Source of the DNA: Paenibacillus foliorum
GTDB taxonomy: Bacteria > Bacillota > Bacilli > Paenibacillales > NBRC-103111
Direction: 5' to 3'
Length of the DNA: 64,000 nt
Assembly (NCBI RefSeq): GCF_013141765.1
Contig: NZ_WHOD01000013.1
Coordinates: forward strand, 186,001-250,000
Translations under genes and position numbers: made by a program
Notes under the pieces: generated by a model
What the model saw: only the letters and a program-made list of their open reading frames with translations
Told to the model about the DNA's origin: nothing
The model's database searches: none
Shown: positions 11,117-20,108 of the stretch, piece by piece
Position numbering within the stretch: the stretch's first letter is position 1
How the letters are laid out: the number at the start of each line of letters is the position of its first letter

Positions 11117-12253
11117 ATGAAAATTTCTGTTCGACACAGTATTATTGTTTTTTTATCTTTGGCTGTATGTGTGGCAAGCGGGTGCAGTGGTGTATCACAG
11201 AAGCAGTCTCAGACGCCTTCAAATGCAGGTACAGGCAATGGAAGCACAGTTAGGAGTGCGGGGGAACCTAATAATGTTTCGATGCTTAATACGACGCAAG
11301 GAGCTCCAAATTCGAAAGAAGGAGTTGTAAACATTGTTGGATTCGATGGGAAATTTTATGTTTCGGGCAACGATTTAGCGCGGGTGTTGAATTTCAAAAC
11401 GAGATGGGAAGCCGCAGATAATACTTATAAAATGGGAGATAATGATGCCACTTATGAATGGAAGGTGGGAGGACTTGAGCTTGTGAAGGGAGATGAACCT
11501 ATCAAGCTTTCGGATCCTCCAATTTCACGAAATTCATTGGTTTATATACCTGTTACTGCTATAGGACTTCTTCAGGATGATATGAACTATAGCGTTACGG
11601 AGAAAGAGCTCGTAATATTCCCTTCTGCTGAAATGGTGACAGATCCTATAGATGGACCAGAAGCTCCAAATATGGGCAGTGACTTGGATTTTGCAGATGA
11701 TCCGAATGATCCGTTTAAGGGGACAGAGACAGGGAAGGATAACACCCGGGCTGGTATCAGTTTAGGAGACTATTCCCATAACGAAAGCATGATGGCAGCG
11801 AGCAGGCTCGAGAATGAGACAGATGAAAATGCTCTGCCCGTAGCGCTTCAGAATATTGACATAGATGCTTTGATTCAGAAAGGAAAATCTTATCTGGGAG
11901 TCACCTATTTATTTGGAGCAGCTCCGTATCCTGCTTCAAGTAAATTTGATTGCTCTACCTATTCCCAATATCTGTATAAACGCCAAGGAGTTACATTGAA
12001 ACGGACCGCGAGGGCCCAAGCAAATCAAGGGACAGCGGTTAGCAGATCAAGCTTGAGGAAAGGTGATTTATTGTTTTTCTATGTGCCGGGACGTTTCCGT
12101 ACGAATAAAACAGTAGGGCATGTAGGGATTTACATGGGAAATTCCTTGATGATTCACTCATCACCTGAACCCAAGAATGGTGTTCAAATAACTGATATTA
12201 ATAAAGCCTATTGGAAAAAGACATTTTTGAGGGCTAAGAGGGTTGCCTATTAA
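11117..12253 (+). CDS. NlpC/P60 lipoprotein with copper-amine-oxidase-like domain
   Basis: Predicted cell-wall peptidase. The signal peptide ends in lipobox ASGC (C23), so the protein is lipid-anchored outside the membrane. Residues about 70-170 look like the copper-amine-oxidase N-like domain common in Paenibacillus surface proteins (FYVSGNDLARVLNF). An acidic linker leads to the C-terminal NlpC/P60 domain (about 250-378) with C279 (FDCSTYS), H335 (GHVGIYMG) and H347 (MIHSS) as the likely catalytic set, which cleaves D-Glu-diamino acid bonds in peptidoglycan stem peptides. The ribosome site (GAGGGTGGG) is somewhat distant. A strong terminator follows at 12287. Confidence 0.88.
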   Translation: MKISVRHSIIVFLSLAVCVASGCSGVSQKQSQTPSNAGTGNGSTVRSAGEPNNVSMLNTTQGAPNSKEGVVNIVGFDGKFYVSGNDLARVLNFKTRWEAADNTYKMGDNDATYEWKVGGLELVKGDEPIKLSDPPISRNSLVYIPVTAIGLLQDDMNYSVTEKELVIFPSAEMVTDPIDGPEAPNMGSDLDFADDPNDPFKGTETGKDNTRAGISLGDYSHNESMMAASRLENETDENALPVALQNIDIDALIQKGKSYLGVTYLFGAAPYPASSKFDCSTYSQYLYKRQGVTLKRTARAQANQGTAVSRSSLRKGDLLFFYVPGRFRTNKTVGHVGIYMGNSLMIHSSPEPKNGVQITDINKAYWKKTFLRAKRVAY

Positions 12254-12286
12254 GTAATCAGCAGTGAGCCTTATACCTTTTTAATG

Positions 12287-12331
12287 AACAAGCCTGTAAT
12301 TCCCTTAATTCGGGGACTACAGGCTTGTTTT
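12287..12331. terminator. Terminator between convergent genes
   Basis: AACAAGCCTGTA (12287-12298) pairs perfectly with TACAGGCTTGTT (12318-12329). It lies between the plus-strand NlpC/P60 gene and the minus-strand HD-GYP gene and can serve the former. Confidence 0.75.
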
Positions 12332-12371
12332 GCAATATAACGGTCAGTAGTACAAGATCATAGGCCATGTA

Positions 12372-13436
12372 TTATATGTAGATTTCCTCTATTTCAAGGT
12401 CCGGCTGTTCTGTCAAATTGATAAAACGTTCTTTGACCTGAACGAGTGGTTTAAAGAAATCTGAAGGATGTGTCATGATGACATGTCCGATTTCACCGGA
12501 AGACAGAAGAACCCGTTTGCCGATAAAATTAGGAATCATGTTACGGATAAACACTTGCGCGACCTGCGGATCCAGTTGTCCAAAGCTGAGTCTGTGCAAT
12601 TCTTTAAGCACCACTAGCAGGCTTTGCTTTTTTTGGAAAACACGGTTTGATACCATAGCGCTGTAAATATCGGCTACCGCGACTATTTTTGCATACGGAT
12701 GGATGTCATCACCGCTTAACTTAGATGGATAACCTGAACCGTCCAGACGTTCATGATGCTGAAGCGCGGCTAATGCAATGGCTTCATCCATATTCGAAGA
12801 TTTAACTAAATTATAACCGTAGTTGGCATGCTTTTTAACTTCATCAAATTCTTGATCAGTCAATCGGCCCGGTTTATTTAGAATATCAAGGCTGATGTTG
12901 CTTTTCCCAATATCATGAACATAACCAGCTTTTCCTACAATCAGTGCTTCTTCTTCTGAATAACCCAGCCACTTAGCGATGTAATAGGAAAGCATACCAA
13001 CTTGGACGCAATGCTGATATGTGTAATCATCTTTTGAATTCATGGTTAATAGCAGGGAGACAACATCATTTTCCTGTTTAAAATGATCTGTCAACGGCTT
13101 GAAAGCGTTGTCAATATGTGCCTCTTTAATTTGACCATTTTGTTCAACTTCATAAAATAACAGCTTCATCGTATCTACTGCATTTGCGAAGGTTACTGTT
13201 GGATCCTCTTTAAGGTCATCTATGGCACTGCTAGTGACATTAGAATTTTGTTGTTCCGGTAGGCCACCGTCGAAACGAAGCATTATATCCACATAATCAA
13301 TGTTATGTCGGTGTAGTTTATCAATGTCTTCACCATTCAACACAGTATGAGCCGAGACAACAAGTAACCCATTCCAATTAAAGATGTCAGATCCGGTCCG
13401 ATCGCCTACATGTAATTCTGTTACAGAAACTTTCAA
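12372..13436 (-). CDS. HD-GYP domain protein, putative cyclic-di-GMP phosphodiesterase
   Basis: The N-terminal 90 or so residues are a small domain of unknown function (KVSVTELHVGDRTGSDIF). The HD-GYP domain covers about 130-320, with HD in YVHDIGKSN, the HHERLDGSGYP signature and DIYSAM. HD-GYP proteins hydrolyse c-di-GMP; the metal ligands look complete. I prefer the TTG at 13436, because GAGGTGAG lies 4-5 bases upstream and the GTG at 13445 has no ribosome site. That start also aligns with the paralogue at 18831. The two proteins share the same architecture. Confidence 0.87.
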   Translation of the reverse strand: MKVSVTELHVGDRTGSDIFNWNGLLVVSAHTVLNGEDIDKLHRHNIDYVDIMLRFDGGLPEQQNSNVTSSAIDDLKEDPTVTFANAVDTMKLLFYEVEQNGQIKEAHIDNAFKPLTDHFKQENDVVSLLLTMNSKDDYTYQHCVQVGMLSYYIAKWLGYSEEEALIVGKAGYVHDIGKSNISLDILNKPGRLTDQEFDEVKKHANYGYNLVKSSNMDEAIALAALQHHERLDGSGYPSKLSGDDIHPYAKIVAVADIYSAMVSNRVFQKKQSLLVVLKELHRLSFGQLDPQVAQVFIRNMIPNFIGKRVLLSSGEIGHVIMTHPSDFFKPLVQVKERFINLTEQPDLEIEEIYI

Positions 13437-13520
13437 GCTACTCACCTCGGGATTCGTATAGGCAAACGAAAATTATCGATATTATTAATCATCCTACCAA
13501 GAATGTCGAATATTGGCAAC

Positions 13521-13583
13521 ATGTAAAATAATTAGAGATAATTTTAAACTCCGAGGTGAATGCTAATATTAATTATTTTACAT
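13521..13583. repeat. 14-bp perfect inverted repeat at the 3' end of moeB
   Basis: ATGTAAAATAATTA (13521-13534) is the exact reverse complement of 13570-13583, separated by 35 bp. The right arm covers the last Met codon and the stop of moeB. There is no T-run typical of a terminator, though the RNA could still fold as a 3' hairpin for moeB. Confidence 0.6.
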
Positions 13584-14657
13584 ACCGATGTAGCGGCTAT
13601 ACATGCTTTTGGCTGTTATAGGGTCATCAGTGCCTTGCACTAATAAACGACCATCAGGAAATAACACAAGAGTGATAGTTTCATTAAGATGTAGCTTCAA
13701 TAAAAACGGATTTGCTTCCACACGCCCTAACGGTTCCCATTTAACAGCCCATTCCTTCAAGTTGAATGCAGTCTTTAAGATAGGCTGGATCTGGACCGAG
13801 TTGCGGCCACAGAGGGTTTGAATCGTCTCTTCAGCAATATCCTGATCAAGGTAGTCGTATTGGTGAAGTGCGCAAGCGGGACAGTCTGCTTTACGAGCTT
13901 TGCTTACGTCTACTGAAGAGTGTTGATTGTACCATAGGTCCCAATGTACCATCTTACGGTTTAGCTGCTCTTGAGCGCCTACAAGCAGCTTAAATGCCTC
14001 AGTCGATTGATGAGAGGCAACGGTATGGATGATCGGACCTATTACACCGGCCGTATCGCAAGTCTCAGTCGTACCTTGTGCGGGTGCTTGACCGAACAAA
14101 CATCGCAGACAGGGTGTTACTCCAGGAATAATCGTCAAGGATACTCCACGAGAGCTTACGGCGCCTCCGTAAATCCAGGGAATGCCTCGCTTGATGCTTA
14201 CATCATTAATTAAGAAGCGTACGCTGAAATTATCTGTACCATCTAAGATAAGGTCAACTTCGGAGAGAAGCTCTTCCGCATTGGTAGCATTTAAGTCACT
14301 CACAACAGGCTCAAGATGCACAAGCGAATTAGCTTGCTGCAGGCGGATAGCGGCGGCCATGGCTTTTGGTTTAGAAGCAGCGGCGTCAGCTTCATCGTAC
14401 AGCATTTGGCGCTGAAGATTGCTCGCTTCGACAAAATCGCGGTCAATAAGGCGGATGAATCCGACCCCGGCCCGTACCAGATGATTGGCCAGCACAGTAC
14501 CGAGAGCTCCCATGCCAACAATCGCCACGCGAGAATTAATCAATTTGGCTTGTCCTTGCTCGCCTATTGGTGCGAATAACAGCTGCCGCGAGTAGCGTTC
14601 GGGTGAGGTGACACTAGAATTTGCATTCACCTCATTGTTTGGTTCGGATGGATTCAT
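13578..14657 (-). CDS. moeB: Molybdopterin-synthase adenylyltransferase (ThiF/MoeB family)
   Basis: E1-like enzyme that adenylates the C-terminal Gly-Gly of MoaD so it can be charged with sulfur in molybdenum-cofactor synthesis. It has 359 residues. GMGALG (48-53) binds ATP, DGTDN (139-143) is conserved, and two Zn Cys pairs are present: C183/C186 (CLRC) and C259/C262 (CPAC). A further segment of about 90 residues beyond the adenylyltransferase core lacks the rhodanese active site. AAGGGG lies upstream of the ATG. It follows the moaD-moaE fusion by 60 bp, which argues for MoeB rather than ThiF. Confidence 0.88.
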   Translation of the reverse strand: MNPSEPNNEVNANSSVTSPERYSRQLLFAPIGEQGQAKLINSRVAIVGMGALGTVLANHLVRAGVGFIRLIDRDFVEASNLQRQMLYDEADAAASKPKAMAAAIRLQQANSLVHLEPVVSDLNATNAEELLSEVDLILDGTDNFSVRFLINDVSIKRGIPWIYGGAVSSRGVSLTIIPGVTPCLRCLFGQAPAQGTTETCDTAGVIGPIIHTVASHQSTEAFKLLVGAQEQLNRKMVHWDLWYNQHSSVDVSKARKADCPACALHQYDYLDQDIAEETIQTLCGRNSVQIQPILKTAFNLKEWAVKWEPLGRVEANPFLLKLHLNETITLVLFPDGRLLVQGTDDPITAKSMYSRYIGM

Positions 14658-14717
14658 GATGCGGTTGATCCCCTTTATTTTAGTTTTATTAATTATGTAG
14701 AGCAGCAGGGAGAGCCA

Positions 14718-15407
14718 TTAAACCAATGGGTTCCAGGGTCCCTGCTGGTGGCCCTTCCATTCGGAACCGTCCTCCCATATTTCTTTTTTCCAGATGGGTA
14801 CGATTTGCTTTAACCGTTCAATGGCATGTCGGCTTGCTTCATAGGCTGCGTCCCGATGGGGGGCGGAGACTGCTATAACAACGCTGATCTCACCAATATC
14901 GACTCGCCCTAACCGATGAGTGATAGCGCATAGGGCTCCTTCCCATCGCTGTTGGATTTCTCGAATGATTTGGTTCATTGTTTTGAGAGCCATAGGCTCA
15001 TAGGCTTCGTAGTCCAGTAAAAGGGTGCGCTTGCCATGAGTCCACTCTCGTGTTGTTCCAATAAAGGAGAGTGCGGCGCCGTGATTGGGATGCAGCACTT
15101 TAGCTTGGACTGCCTCTACTGAGATTGCGTCTCGTGTAATTTCTGCAAGCTGTGGTTGACCACCGGAAACAGGAGGGATAATAGCAACTTCATCCTCGGG
15201 TTGAATGGGATTATCATCTTCCGCGTAGCTTTGGTTCACGGCTACGAAAGAATGATGGAGCATGTCGGCTGCTAGCGGATAGCGGGCAATTAGCTGCTCC
15301 TTCAACAGTAAGGATGTCAGCGGAGTTGATTGCTCCCATTCAAATTCAATCAAAGGACCGCCCATTCGCTCGGCCAATCCGGCAAAAACATAAATGTGCA
15401 GCTTCAT
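14718..15407 (-). CDS. MoaD-MoaE fusion, molybdopterin synthase
   Basis: Both subunits of molybdopterin synthase in one 229-residue chain. Residues 1-83 are a MoaD ubiquitin-like domain ending in PPVSGG. Residues about 88-229 are MoaE, with HRLGRVDIGE and the catalytic-region lysines in PIWKKEIWEDGSEW (K207/K208). In separate MoaD the Gly-Gly is the C-terminus that is adenylated and thiocarboxylated; here it is internal, followed by QPQLAE. Mycobacterial MoaX is a known fusion of this kind and is cleaved after translation, so processing is likely here too. GGAGTG precedes the ATG. First gene of a unit with moeB. Confidence 0.9.
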   Translation of the reverse strand: MKLHIYVFAGLAERMGGPLIEFEWEQSTPLTSLLLKEQLIARYPLAADMLHHSFVAVNQSYAEDDNPIQPEDEVAIIPPVSGGQPQLAEITRDAISVEAVQAKVLHPNHGAALSFIGTTREWTHGKRTLLLDYEAYEPMALKTMNQIIREIQQRWEGALCAITHRLGRVDIGEISVVIAVSAPHRDAAYEASRHAIERLKQIVPIWKKEIWEDGSEWKGHQQGPWNPLV

Positions 15408-15500
15408 ATTTGTTCACTCCATTAATTCTATATTTACATAACTTTTCAAACTACCTATGAACAAATCTGATGTATAGCATACCATAATTTGATGGGTTAA

Positions 15501-15509
15501 TGGTATAAT
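15501..15509 (+). promoter_or_regulatory. Extended -10 promoter for the gene at 15566
   Basis: TGG followed by TATAAT (15504-15509), an extended -10. No good -35 is visible 17 bp upstream. Confidence 0.45.
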
Positions 15510-15565
15510 AGAGGGATACTTGAAATGATAAGAACTGATTAGATTGGGACGATGGAGGCATAGGG

Positions 15566-16021
15566 ATGAAAGTCAGTGTATATGATGAATTGTGCGGAGA
15601 CGCTGAGTTTACTGTTGATGAGTTGAAGGCGTTGGCACCTCTGCATCTGTCTTTGAAGGATCGAGTGCAAGGTGTTGAAGGCAAGGCATTTGATCTATTG
15701 ACATGGTACGGAGCATGGCGGCAGAGGCAACTTGCAAACACAGACCGGACCCCTGTTTATATGGAGGTTGAGGCTGTCGATGAGTTCCAAGCAAAGATTC
15801 CCTGGGAGCAGCTGGGGCAAGCGGCCTTCTTATATGAACAGACCGGTGAACCCCTGAAGAAAGGCTTCCCCATTCGTCTTTATGTTCCAGACGGGAGCAG
15901 TGAGTGTCTAAATGTAAAAAGCGTTGTGAAGATTAAATTCAGCTATCATGGATCATCTGCTGAGGCTTCCTACGGTTTTAAAAACCAAGTTTCAATAGAG
16001 GACCTTAAGCTTAAAAAATAA
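15566..16021 (+). CDS. Conserved protein resembling part of a sulfite-oxidase-like Moco domain
   Basis: A 151-residue protein of uncertain function. FTVDELKALA near residue 16, the VEGKAFDLLTWYG segment, VEAVDEFQAKIPWEQL and GFPIRLYVPDG follow the order of motifs in the SUOX-type molybdopterin-binding fold. The chain is shorter than that domain and lacks the Cys that binds Mo. It is divergent from the Moco genes moaDE-moeB, which supports a link to Moco, but this is inference. GGAGG lies 8 bases before the ATG. Confidence 0.6.
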   Translation: MKVSVYDELCGDAEFTVDELKALAPLHLSLKDRVQGVEGKAFDLLTWYGAWRQRQLANTDRTPVYMEVEAVDEFQAKIPWEQLGQAAFLYEQTGEPLKKGFPIRLYVPDGSSECLNVKSVVKIKFSYHGSSAEASYGFKNQVSIEDLKLKK

Positions 16022-16061
16022 TACTTTACTCTAAAATTAACAAAGAAGGAGGGTGGCCAAA

Positions 16062-17507
16062 ATGACTTCACCGCTGCTGCGGCTTCGAATCCTTCATACG
16101 AATGATATTCACAGCCATTTTGAACAGATGCCGTCTATAGCAGCCGCCTTCCATGAGCTTCGAGTCTCCGCTGGAGCAGAGCATACGTTGACGCTCGATA
16201 TTGGAGACCATATGGATCGTATGCGGCCGGAAACAGAAGGGAGCTGCGGCTCCGCGAATTTGGCTGTTATGAATGAAACTGGATACGAGGCAGTAACGAT
16301 TGGCAACAATGAAGGGTTGACGTTTTCCAAGGAAGCGCTGAACAACCTATACAGTTCTGAAGCAAGCTTCAAGGTGCTGTGCAGTAATTTGCTGGATTCG
16401 GCGACAGGTAAGGTACCATCCTGGGGAGTCCCTTATCATATAATAGAGAAAGGCGGCATCCGTATCGGTCTGATCGGTGTCACTGCCTATTTTATCGATT
16501 TTTATACGCTGTTGGGCTGGGATATCCAAGAGCCTATCGGGGTTACGGCTAATCTGGTTAGAGAGCTCCGAACTCAAGTGGATTTGATCGTAGTATTATC
16601 CCATCTTGGTTTACGAAATGATGAAAAGATGGCGATAGAAGTGCCGGGAATTGATATTATTCTGGGCGGACATACACATCATTTATTAGAAATTCCTCAG
16701 AGGACTGGGGATACCGTGATATGCGCAGCGGGTAAATTCGGTCAATATTTCGGTGTGGTGGATGTACAATTCGATCCTACTACGCGAAAGCCCGTATCAA
16801 TTGAGGGGTATGCAAGGAGTGCTAACGATTACTCTGAGGCTGAAGATGATCGTGTGAGAGCTCTGATCGAACGGTTTGAAGCAAGCTCCAATCAGGTGCT
16901 TTCGCAAGAAGTCGCCTATTTACAGCAGCCATTAGCAGCTGACTGGTACATGGAGGCACCGCTTGGGAATCTGCTTGCATCAGGCTTGCGGAAGAGGGTT
17001 GGGGTCGATATTGGTCTTGTAAACGCAGGACAGTTTCTGGATGGCTTAGCGAAAGGCCCTGTTACAGTAGGGCGGCTGCTGGAAATATGCCCCTCCCCGA
17101 TTAATCCGTGCTTGATTGTGCTCTCCGGGAAGAACATCTTGCAAGCTTTGGAGGAAGCCCTGTTACCCGAATTTCAGAAGAAGCTGCTATATGGCTTCGG
17201 ATTTCGCGGAAAGGTGCTCGGAATGCTGAATGTAGACGGGCTTAGAATAGAGTATGACTTGAATGCTCCGGAATATTCAAAAATTAAGCAGGTATGGGTT
17301 GGATCTGAGCTCTTAGCGATAGATAAGGACTACAAGGTTGCAACTATTGATATGTTTACGTTTGGCGTGGGGTACCACTCCTTATCTAAAGGCAAAGAAA
17401 TTCAATATTTTCTTCCGGAATTTTTACGGGATATTATGCAAGCTGAGCTTCAGGATCCTGAGTCCATCGATAAGAGCAGTGTACAGCATTGGTTTGAAAC
17501 ATCGTAG
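16062..17507 (+). CDS. yunD: Metallophosphoesterase / 5'-nucleotidase family protein, YunD-like
   Basis: Predicted cytoplasmic nucleotide or phosphoester hydrolase; no signal peptide. The N-terminal calcineurin-type metallophosphatase domain shows HTNDIHSHF (11-20), DIGDHMD, GNNEGL, LSHLGLRND and GGHTHH, so the dinuclear metal site looks complete. The GNNE in place of the usual GNHE agrees with my memory of the YunD subgroup. The C-terminal half is a 5'-nucleotidase substrate-binding domain. The ATG at 16062 is chosen because AAGGAGG (16046-16052) directly abuts the alternative GTG at 16053. It lies 40 bp after the preceding gene and ends in a strong terminator. Confidence 0.85.
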   Translation: MTSPLLRLRILHTNDIHSHFEQMPSIAAAFHELRVSAGAEHTLTLDIGDHMDRMRPETEGSCGSANLAVMNETGYEAVTIGNNEGLTFSKEALNNLYSSEASFKVLCSNLLDSATGKVPSWGVPYHIIEKGGIRIGLIGVTAYFIDFYTLLGWDIQEPIGVTANLVRELRTQVDLIVVLSHLGLRNDEKMAIEVPGIDIILGGHTHHLLEIPQRTGDTVICAAGKFGQYFGVVDVQFDPTTRKPVSIEGYARSANDYSEAEDDRVRALIERFEASSNQVLSQEVAYLQQPLAADWYMEAPLGNLLASGLRKRVGVDIGLVNAGQFLDGLAKGPVTVGRLLEICPSPINPCLIVLSGKNILQALEEALLPEFQKKLLYGFGFRGKVLGMLNVDGLRIEYDLNAPEYSKIKQVWVGSELLAIDKDYKVATIDMFTFGVGYHSLSKGKEIQYFLPEFLRDIMQAELQDPESIDKSSVQHWFETS

Positions 17508-17548
17508 AGGTCAGAAACAAAAGAGCTTGAGAGGCTGATACAAAGAAG

Positions 17549-17590
17549 AAAGGACATTCAAGCTGTTATCAGCTTGAATGTCCTTTTCAC
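17549..17590 (+). terminator. Terminator after yunD
   Basis: A perfect 17-bp stem (17549-17565 with 17570-17586, starting AAAGGACATTC) around a 4-nt loop, followed by T residues. Confidence 0.85.
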
Positions 17591-17639
17591 TGTCAATAAA
17601 CCATTACCCCGGAACAAAACTCATCGGGAATTCAAACTA

Positions 17640-18455
17640 TTATAGGACAAAGAAATATAGTGCAAATAAGGTGGCAACCACGAATCGGTAGTATGCAAAG
17701 TAAGTTAGTTTGATACTTGAAACGAGTTTGATAAAAGTGACAACAGCCAATAAAGCTACAATGAAGGATACGATAAAGCCAACAGCGAAAAAGCCTGCAA
17801 TATCCATAGTAAACATCTCGTGCGATTTCAAGATGGATAACCCTGAAGCCGCGAACATAAGAGGAACCGCCATAATAAAGGTGAAATCTGCTGAGGCACC
17901 TCTAGTGACACCGGACAGCATACCTCCGGCAATCGTTGCGCCTGAACGAGAAAAGCCAGGCCATACAACGGATAAAATTTGATAAAGCCCGATATAAAAC
18001 GCCTGCCGGTAAGTAATATCGTCCAGCTCGACTGCTGTTTTCGGAGCGTTTGATTTTTCAGCTAAAATAAGGAGAATACCGCCCGCAATTAAACTGATCA
18101 CGACCATTTTAGGGTTGAACAAGTATTTATCGACTACATTATTAAACAGAAGTCCTACAACACCTGCCGGTACTATACCAATCAGGATATGGATCAAGTT
18201 GAGCTTCTTTTTGCCGACTCTGGTAGGATCTTTTTTTAAGCCAAACAAACGAAGAATTCGATTCCAATACAAGACAACGATCGCCATAATGGCTCCAAGC
18301 TGGATTACGATCTCAAATATTTTCAACATTTCATTATCTTCTGGAATCCCCAAAAGCGCTTGCGTCAAAATCATATGTCCCGTTGAAGAAACAGGTAAAA
18401 ATTCAGTAAGTCCCTCCACAATACCTAAGACGATAGAAATCCAATAACTTAACAT
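17640..18455 (-). CDS. uppP: Undecaprenyl-diphosphatase (BacA family)
   Basis: Integral membrane phosphatase that recycles undecaprenyl pyrophosphate to the carrier lipid used in cell-wall synthesis; overproduction gives bacitracin resistance. It has 271 residues with about eight hydrophobic segments and the two signature motifs, GLTEFLPVSSTGHMIL (about 15-30) and WPGFSRSGATIAGG (about 163-176). GGGAGG lies 5-6 bases before the ATG. It stands alone on the minus strand. Confidence 0.95.
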   Translation of the reverse strand: MLSYWISIVLGIVEGLTEFLPVSSTGHMILTQALLGIPEDNEMLKIFEIVIQLGAIMAIVVLYWNRILRLFGLKKDPTRVGKKKLNLIHILIGIVPAGVVGLLFNNVVDKYLFNPKMVVISLIAGGILLILAEKSNAPKTAVELDDITYRQAFYIGLYQILSVVWPGFSRSGATIAGGMLSGVTRGASADFTFIMAVPLMFAASGLSILKSHEMFTMDIAGFFAVGFIVSFIVALLAVVTFIKLVSSIKLTYFAYYRFVVATLFALYFFVL

Positions 18456-18766
18456 AAAAGCCTCCCAGTTGTTTTGTACAAACCTCTTCTATTTTAGCTT
18501 GTAATGGAATGGCACACAACTTTTAGTTTAGTGTTTAGAAAAACTTAATAAGTTGAGCTGAACTTAGATAACGTATGAATCCAAGGACCCAAGACCAGTC
18601 CTGTCTCATTTTCTATAAAACAAAGATTAATTATGAGTCTGAAAGTAGTTGCAAAGTAACGCATAACTGAACTTATTAGAAGCTTCTGCTTGTGCATGAA
18701 GCCTTATTTTAAGTGTAGATAGTAAAAATAATGTCGAAATATGGAATTATGTATTGCTCTTTTTAC

Positions 18767-18795
18767 TTGAATCCAGTACATTTATGCTAGATAAT
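18767..18795 (+). promoter_or_regulatory. Predicted sigma-A promoter of the second HD-GYP gene
   Basis: TTGAAT (18767-18772), a 17-bp spacer, then GATAAT (18790-18795), about 35 bp before the chosen ATG. The rest of the 18456-18830 gap shows no other clear feature. Confidence 0.55.
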
Positions 18796-18830
18796 CTGAA
18801 CTTCTGAAGAAAGAAGACGTGGTTGTACAT

Positions 18831-19928
18831 ATGCGTTTGCTACCTCTTAGCATGGTTCGCCCTGGAATGAAGCTGGGGAAGAAGATTTATAATGAAGAAG
18901 GATTGGTCCTTCTTGGTGAAGAAGTCGAACTAACACAAACTTTAATTAATCGATTAGGTAAACATGGAGTCGATTTCCTCTATATAGCAGATCCACGGAC
19001 GGACGACATTATTGTGCCTGATGTTTTGAGCGACGGCACTAGGCTGAGAGCCATTTCGGAAATCCGTACCTCCTTCCGCAAGCTGATGGATGATTCCATG
19101 AAGCGTAAATCGGCGGGATTTGTTCAAATGGGCAGAGCATTTCGTGATGTCATGAATTTAATCATTGATGATTTGAGCGGTCATAAGGACGCGATGATCA
19201 TGCTGTCGAATATGAGTGTTATGGATGATTATTTGTTTCAGCATTCCTTGAATGTGTGCATTTATTCGACAATGCTCGGAATGGCGCATGGCTATAACCG
19301 CGAGGAGTTAATGACTCTAGGACTTGGATCGCTGCTTCATGATATAGGCAAAACACAAATTCCAATCGATCTGCTGCGCAAAAATGCTAAGCTTACCGAT
19401 GATGAGTTTTCCTGTATTAAGAAGCATGCGGAATATGGTTTTTACCTGCTTAAGGATGAACCGAATATACCGCTGTTGGCAGCACACTGTGCGTTCCAGC
19501 ATCACGAACGGTTAAACGGGAGCGGGTATCCGCGAGGCATTGAAGGGACGGCTATTCACGATTATGCTCGTTGGATCGGACTGGTAGACTCTTACGATGC
19601 CATGACTACCCACAGGGTGTATCGAAAAGCGATGCTGCCGCATCAAGCGATGGAAATTATTTTTGCCGGTACAGAAACCTTGTATGATAAAAGTAAAATT
19701 GAGCTGTTTCGTGATAAAATTGCTATATACCCGATTGGACTTACGGTAACGCTCAATACAGGAGAATCTGGTATTGTAGTCGGTTTGAACAAACTTATAC
19801 CTCATAGGCCAATTGTTCGACTGCTGACGAACCAGGATGGACAGGAGATCCAAGCACTGCAGGATGTGGATTTATCGAAGAAACTGTCGCTAATGATAAT
19901 AGGAGTTAATGATATCGTACCTGCTTAA
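18831..19928 (+). CDS. HD-GYP domain protein, putative cyclic-di-GMP phosphodiesterase (paralogue)
   Basis: A 365-residue protein with the same layout as the product at 12372-13436. An N-terminal domain (MRLLPLSMVRPGMKLGKKIY) is followed by an HD-GYP domain, with HD at about 170-171 (LLHDIGK), HHERLNGSGYP (about 224-234) and the conserved DSYDAM. It probably degrades c-di-GMP. A GTG at 18819 is in frame, but the ATG at 18831 aligns with the paralogue's start; neither has a strong ribosome site. It is preceded by its own promoter and followed by a terminator, so it is monocistronic. Confidence 0.87.
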   Translation: MRLLPLSMVRPGMKLGKKIYNEEGLVLLGEEVELTQTLINRLGKHGVDFLYIADPRTDDIIVPDVLSDGTRLRAISEIRTSFRKLMDDSMKRKSAGFVQMGRAFRDVMNLIIDDLSGHKDAMIMLSNMSVMDDYLFQHSLNVCIYSTMLGMAHGYNREELMTLGLGSLLHDIGKTQIPIDLLRKNAKLTDDEFSCIKKHAEYGFYLLKDEPNIPLLAAHCAFQHHERLNGSGYPRGIEGTAIHDYARWIGLVDSYDAMTTHRVYRKAMLPHQAMEIIFAGTETLYDKSKIELFRDKIAIYPIGLTVTLNTGESGIVVGLNKLIPHRPIVRLLTNQDGQEIQALQDVDLSKKLSLMIIGVNDIVPA

Positions 19929-19946
19929 GATAAATAGGAATGAAAT

Positions 19947-19996
19947 CAATCGCCGCTTGCAGCCTTCTTAGGATGTTTAGCGGCGATTGTTTTTTC
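19947..19996 (+). terminator. Terminator after the HD-GYP gene
   Basis: CAATCGCCGCT (19947-19957) pairs perfectly with AGCGGCGATTG (19979-19989), followed by TTTTTT. Confidence 0.85.
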
Positions 19997-20108
19997 AATT
20001 CTTTTATGATTATGTTGGAAAATATGGTTTTGGTTACATTTTCATTTTTCTACGTCATAGGATACAATAGAGAGTAAAATAATTATAGAGTCAGGTGTGA
20101 AATACAAG

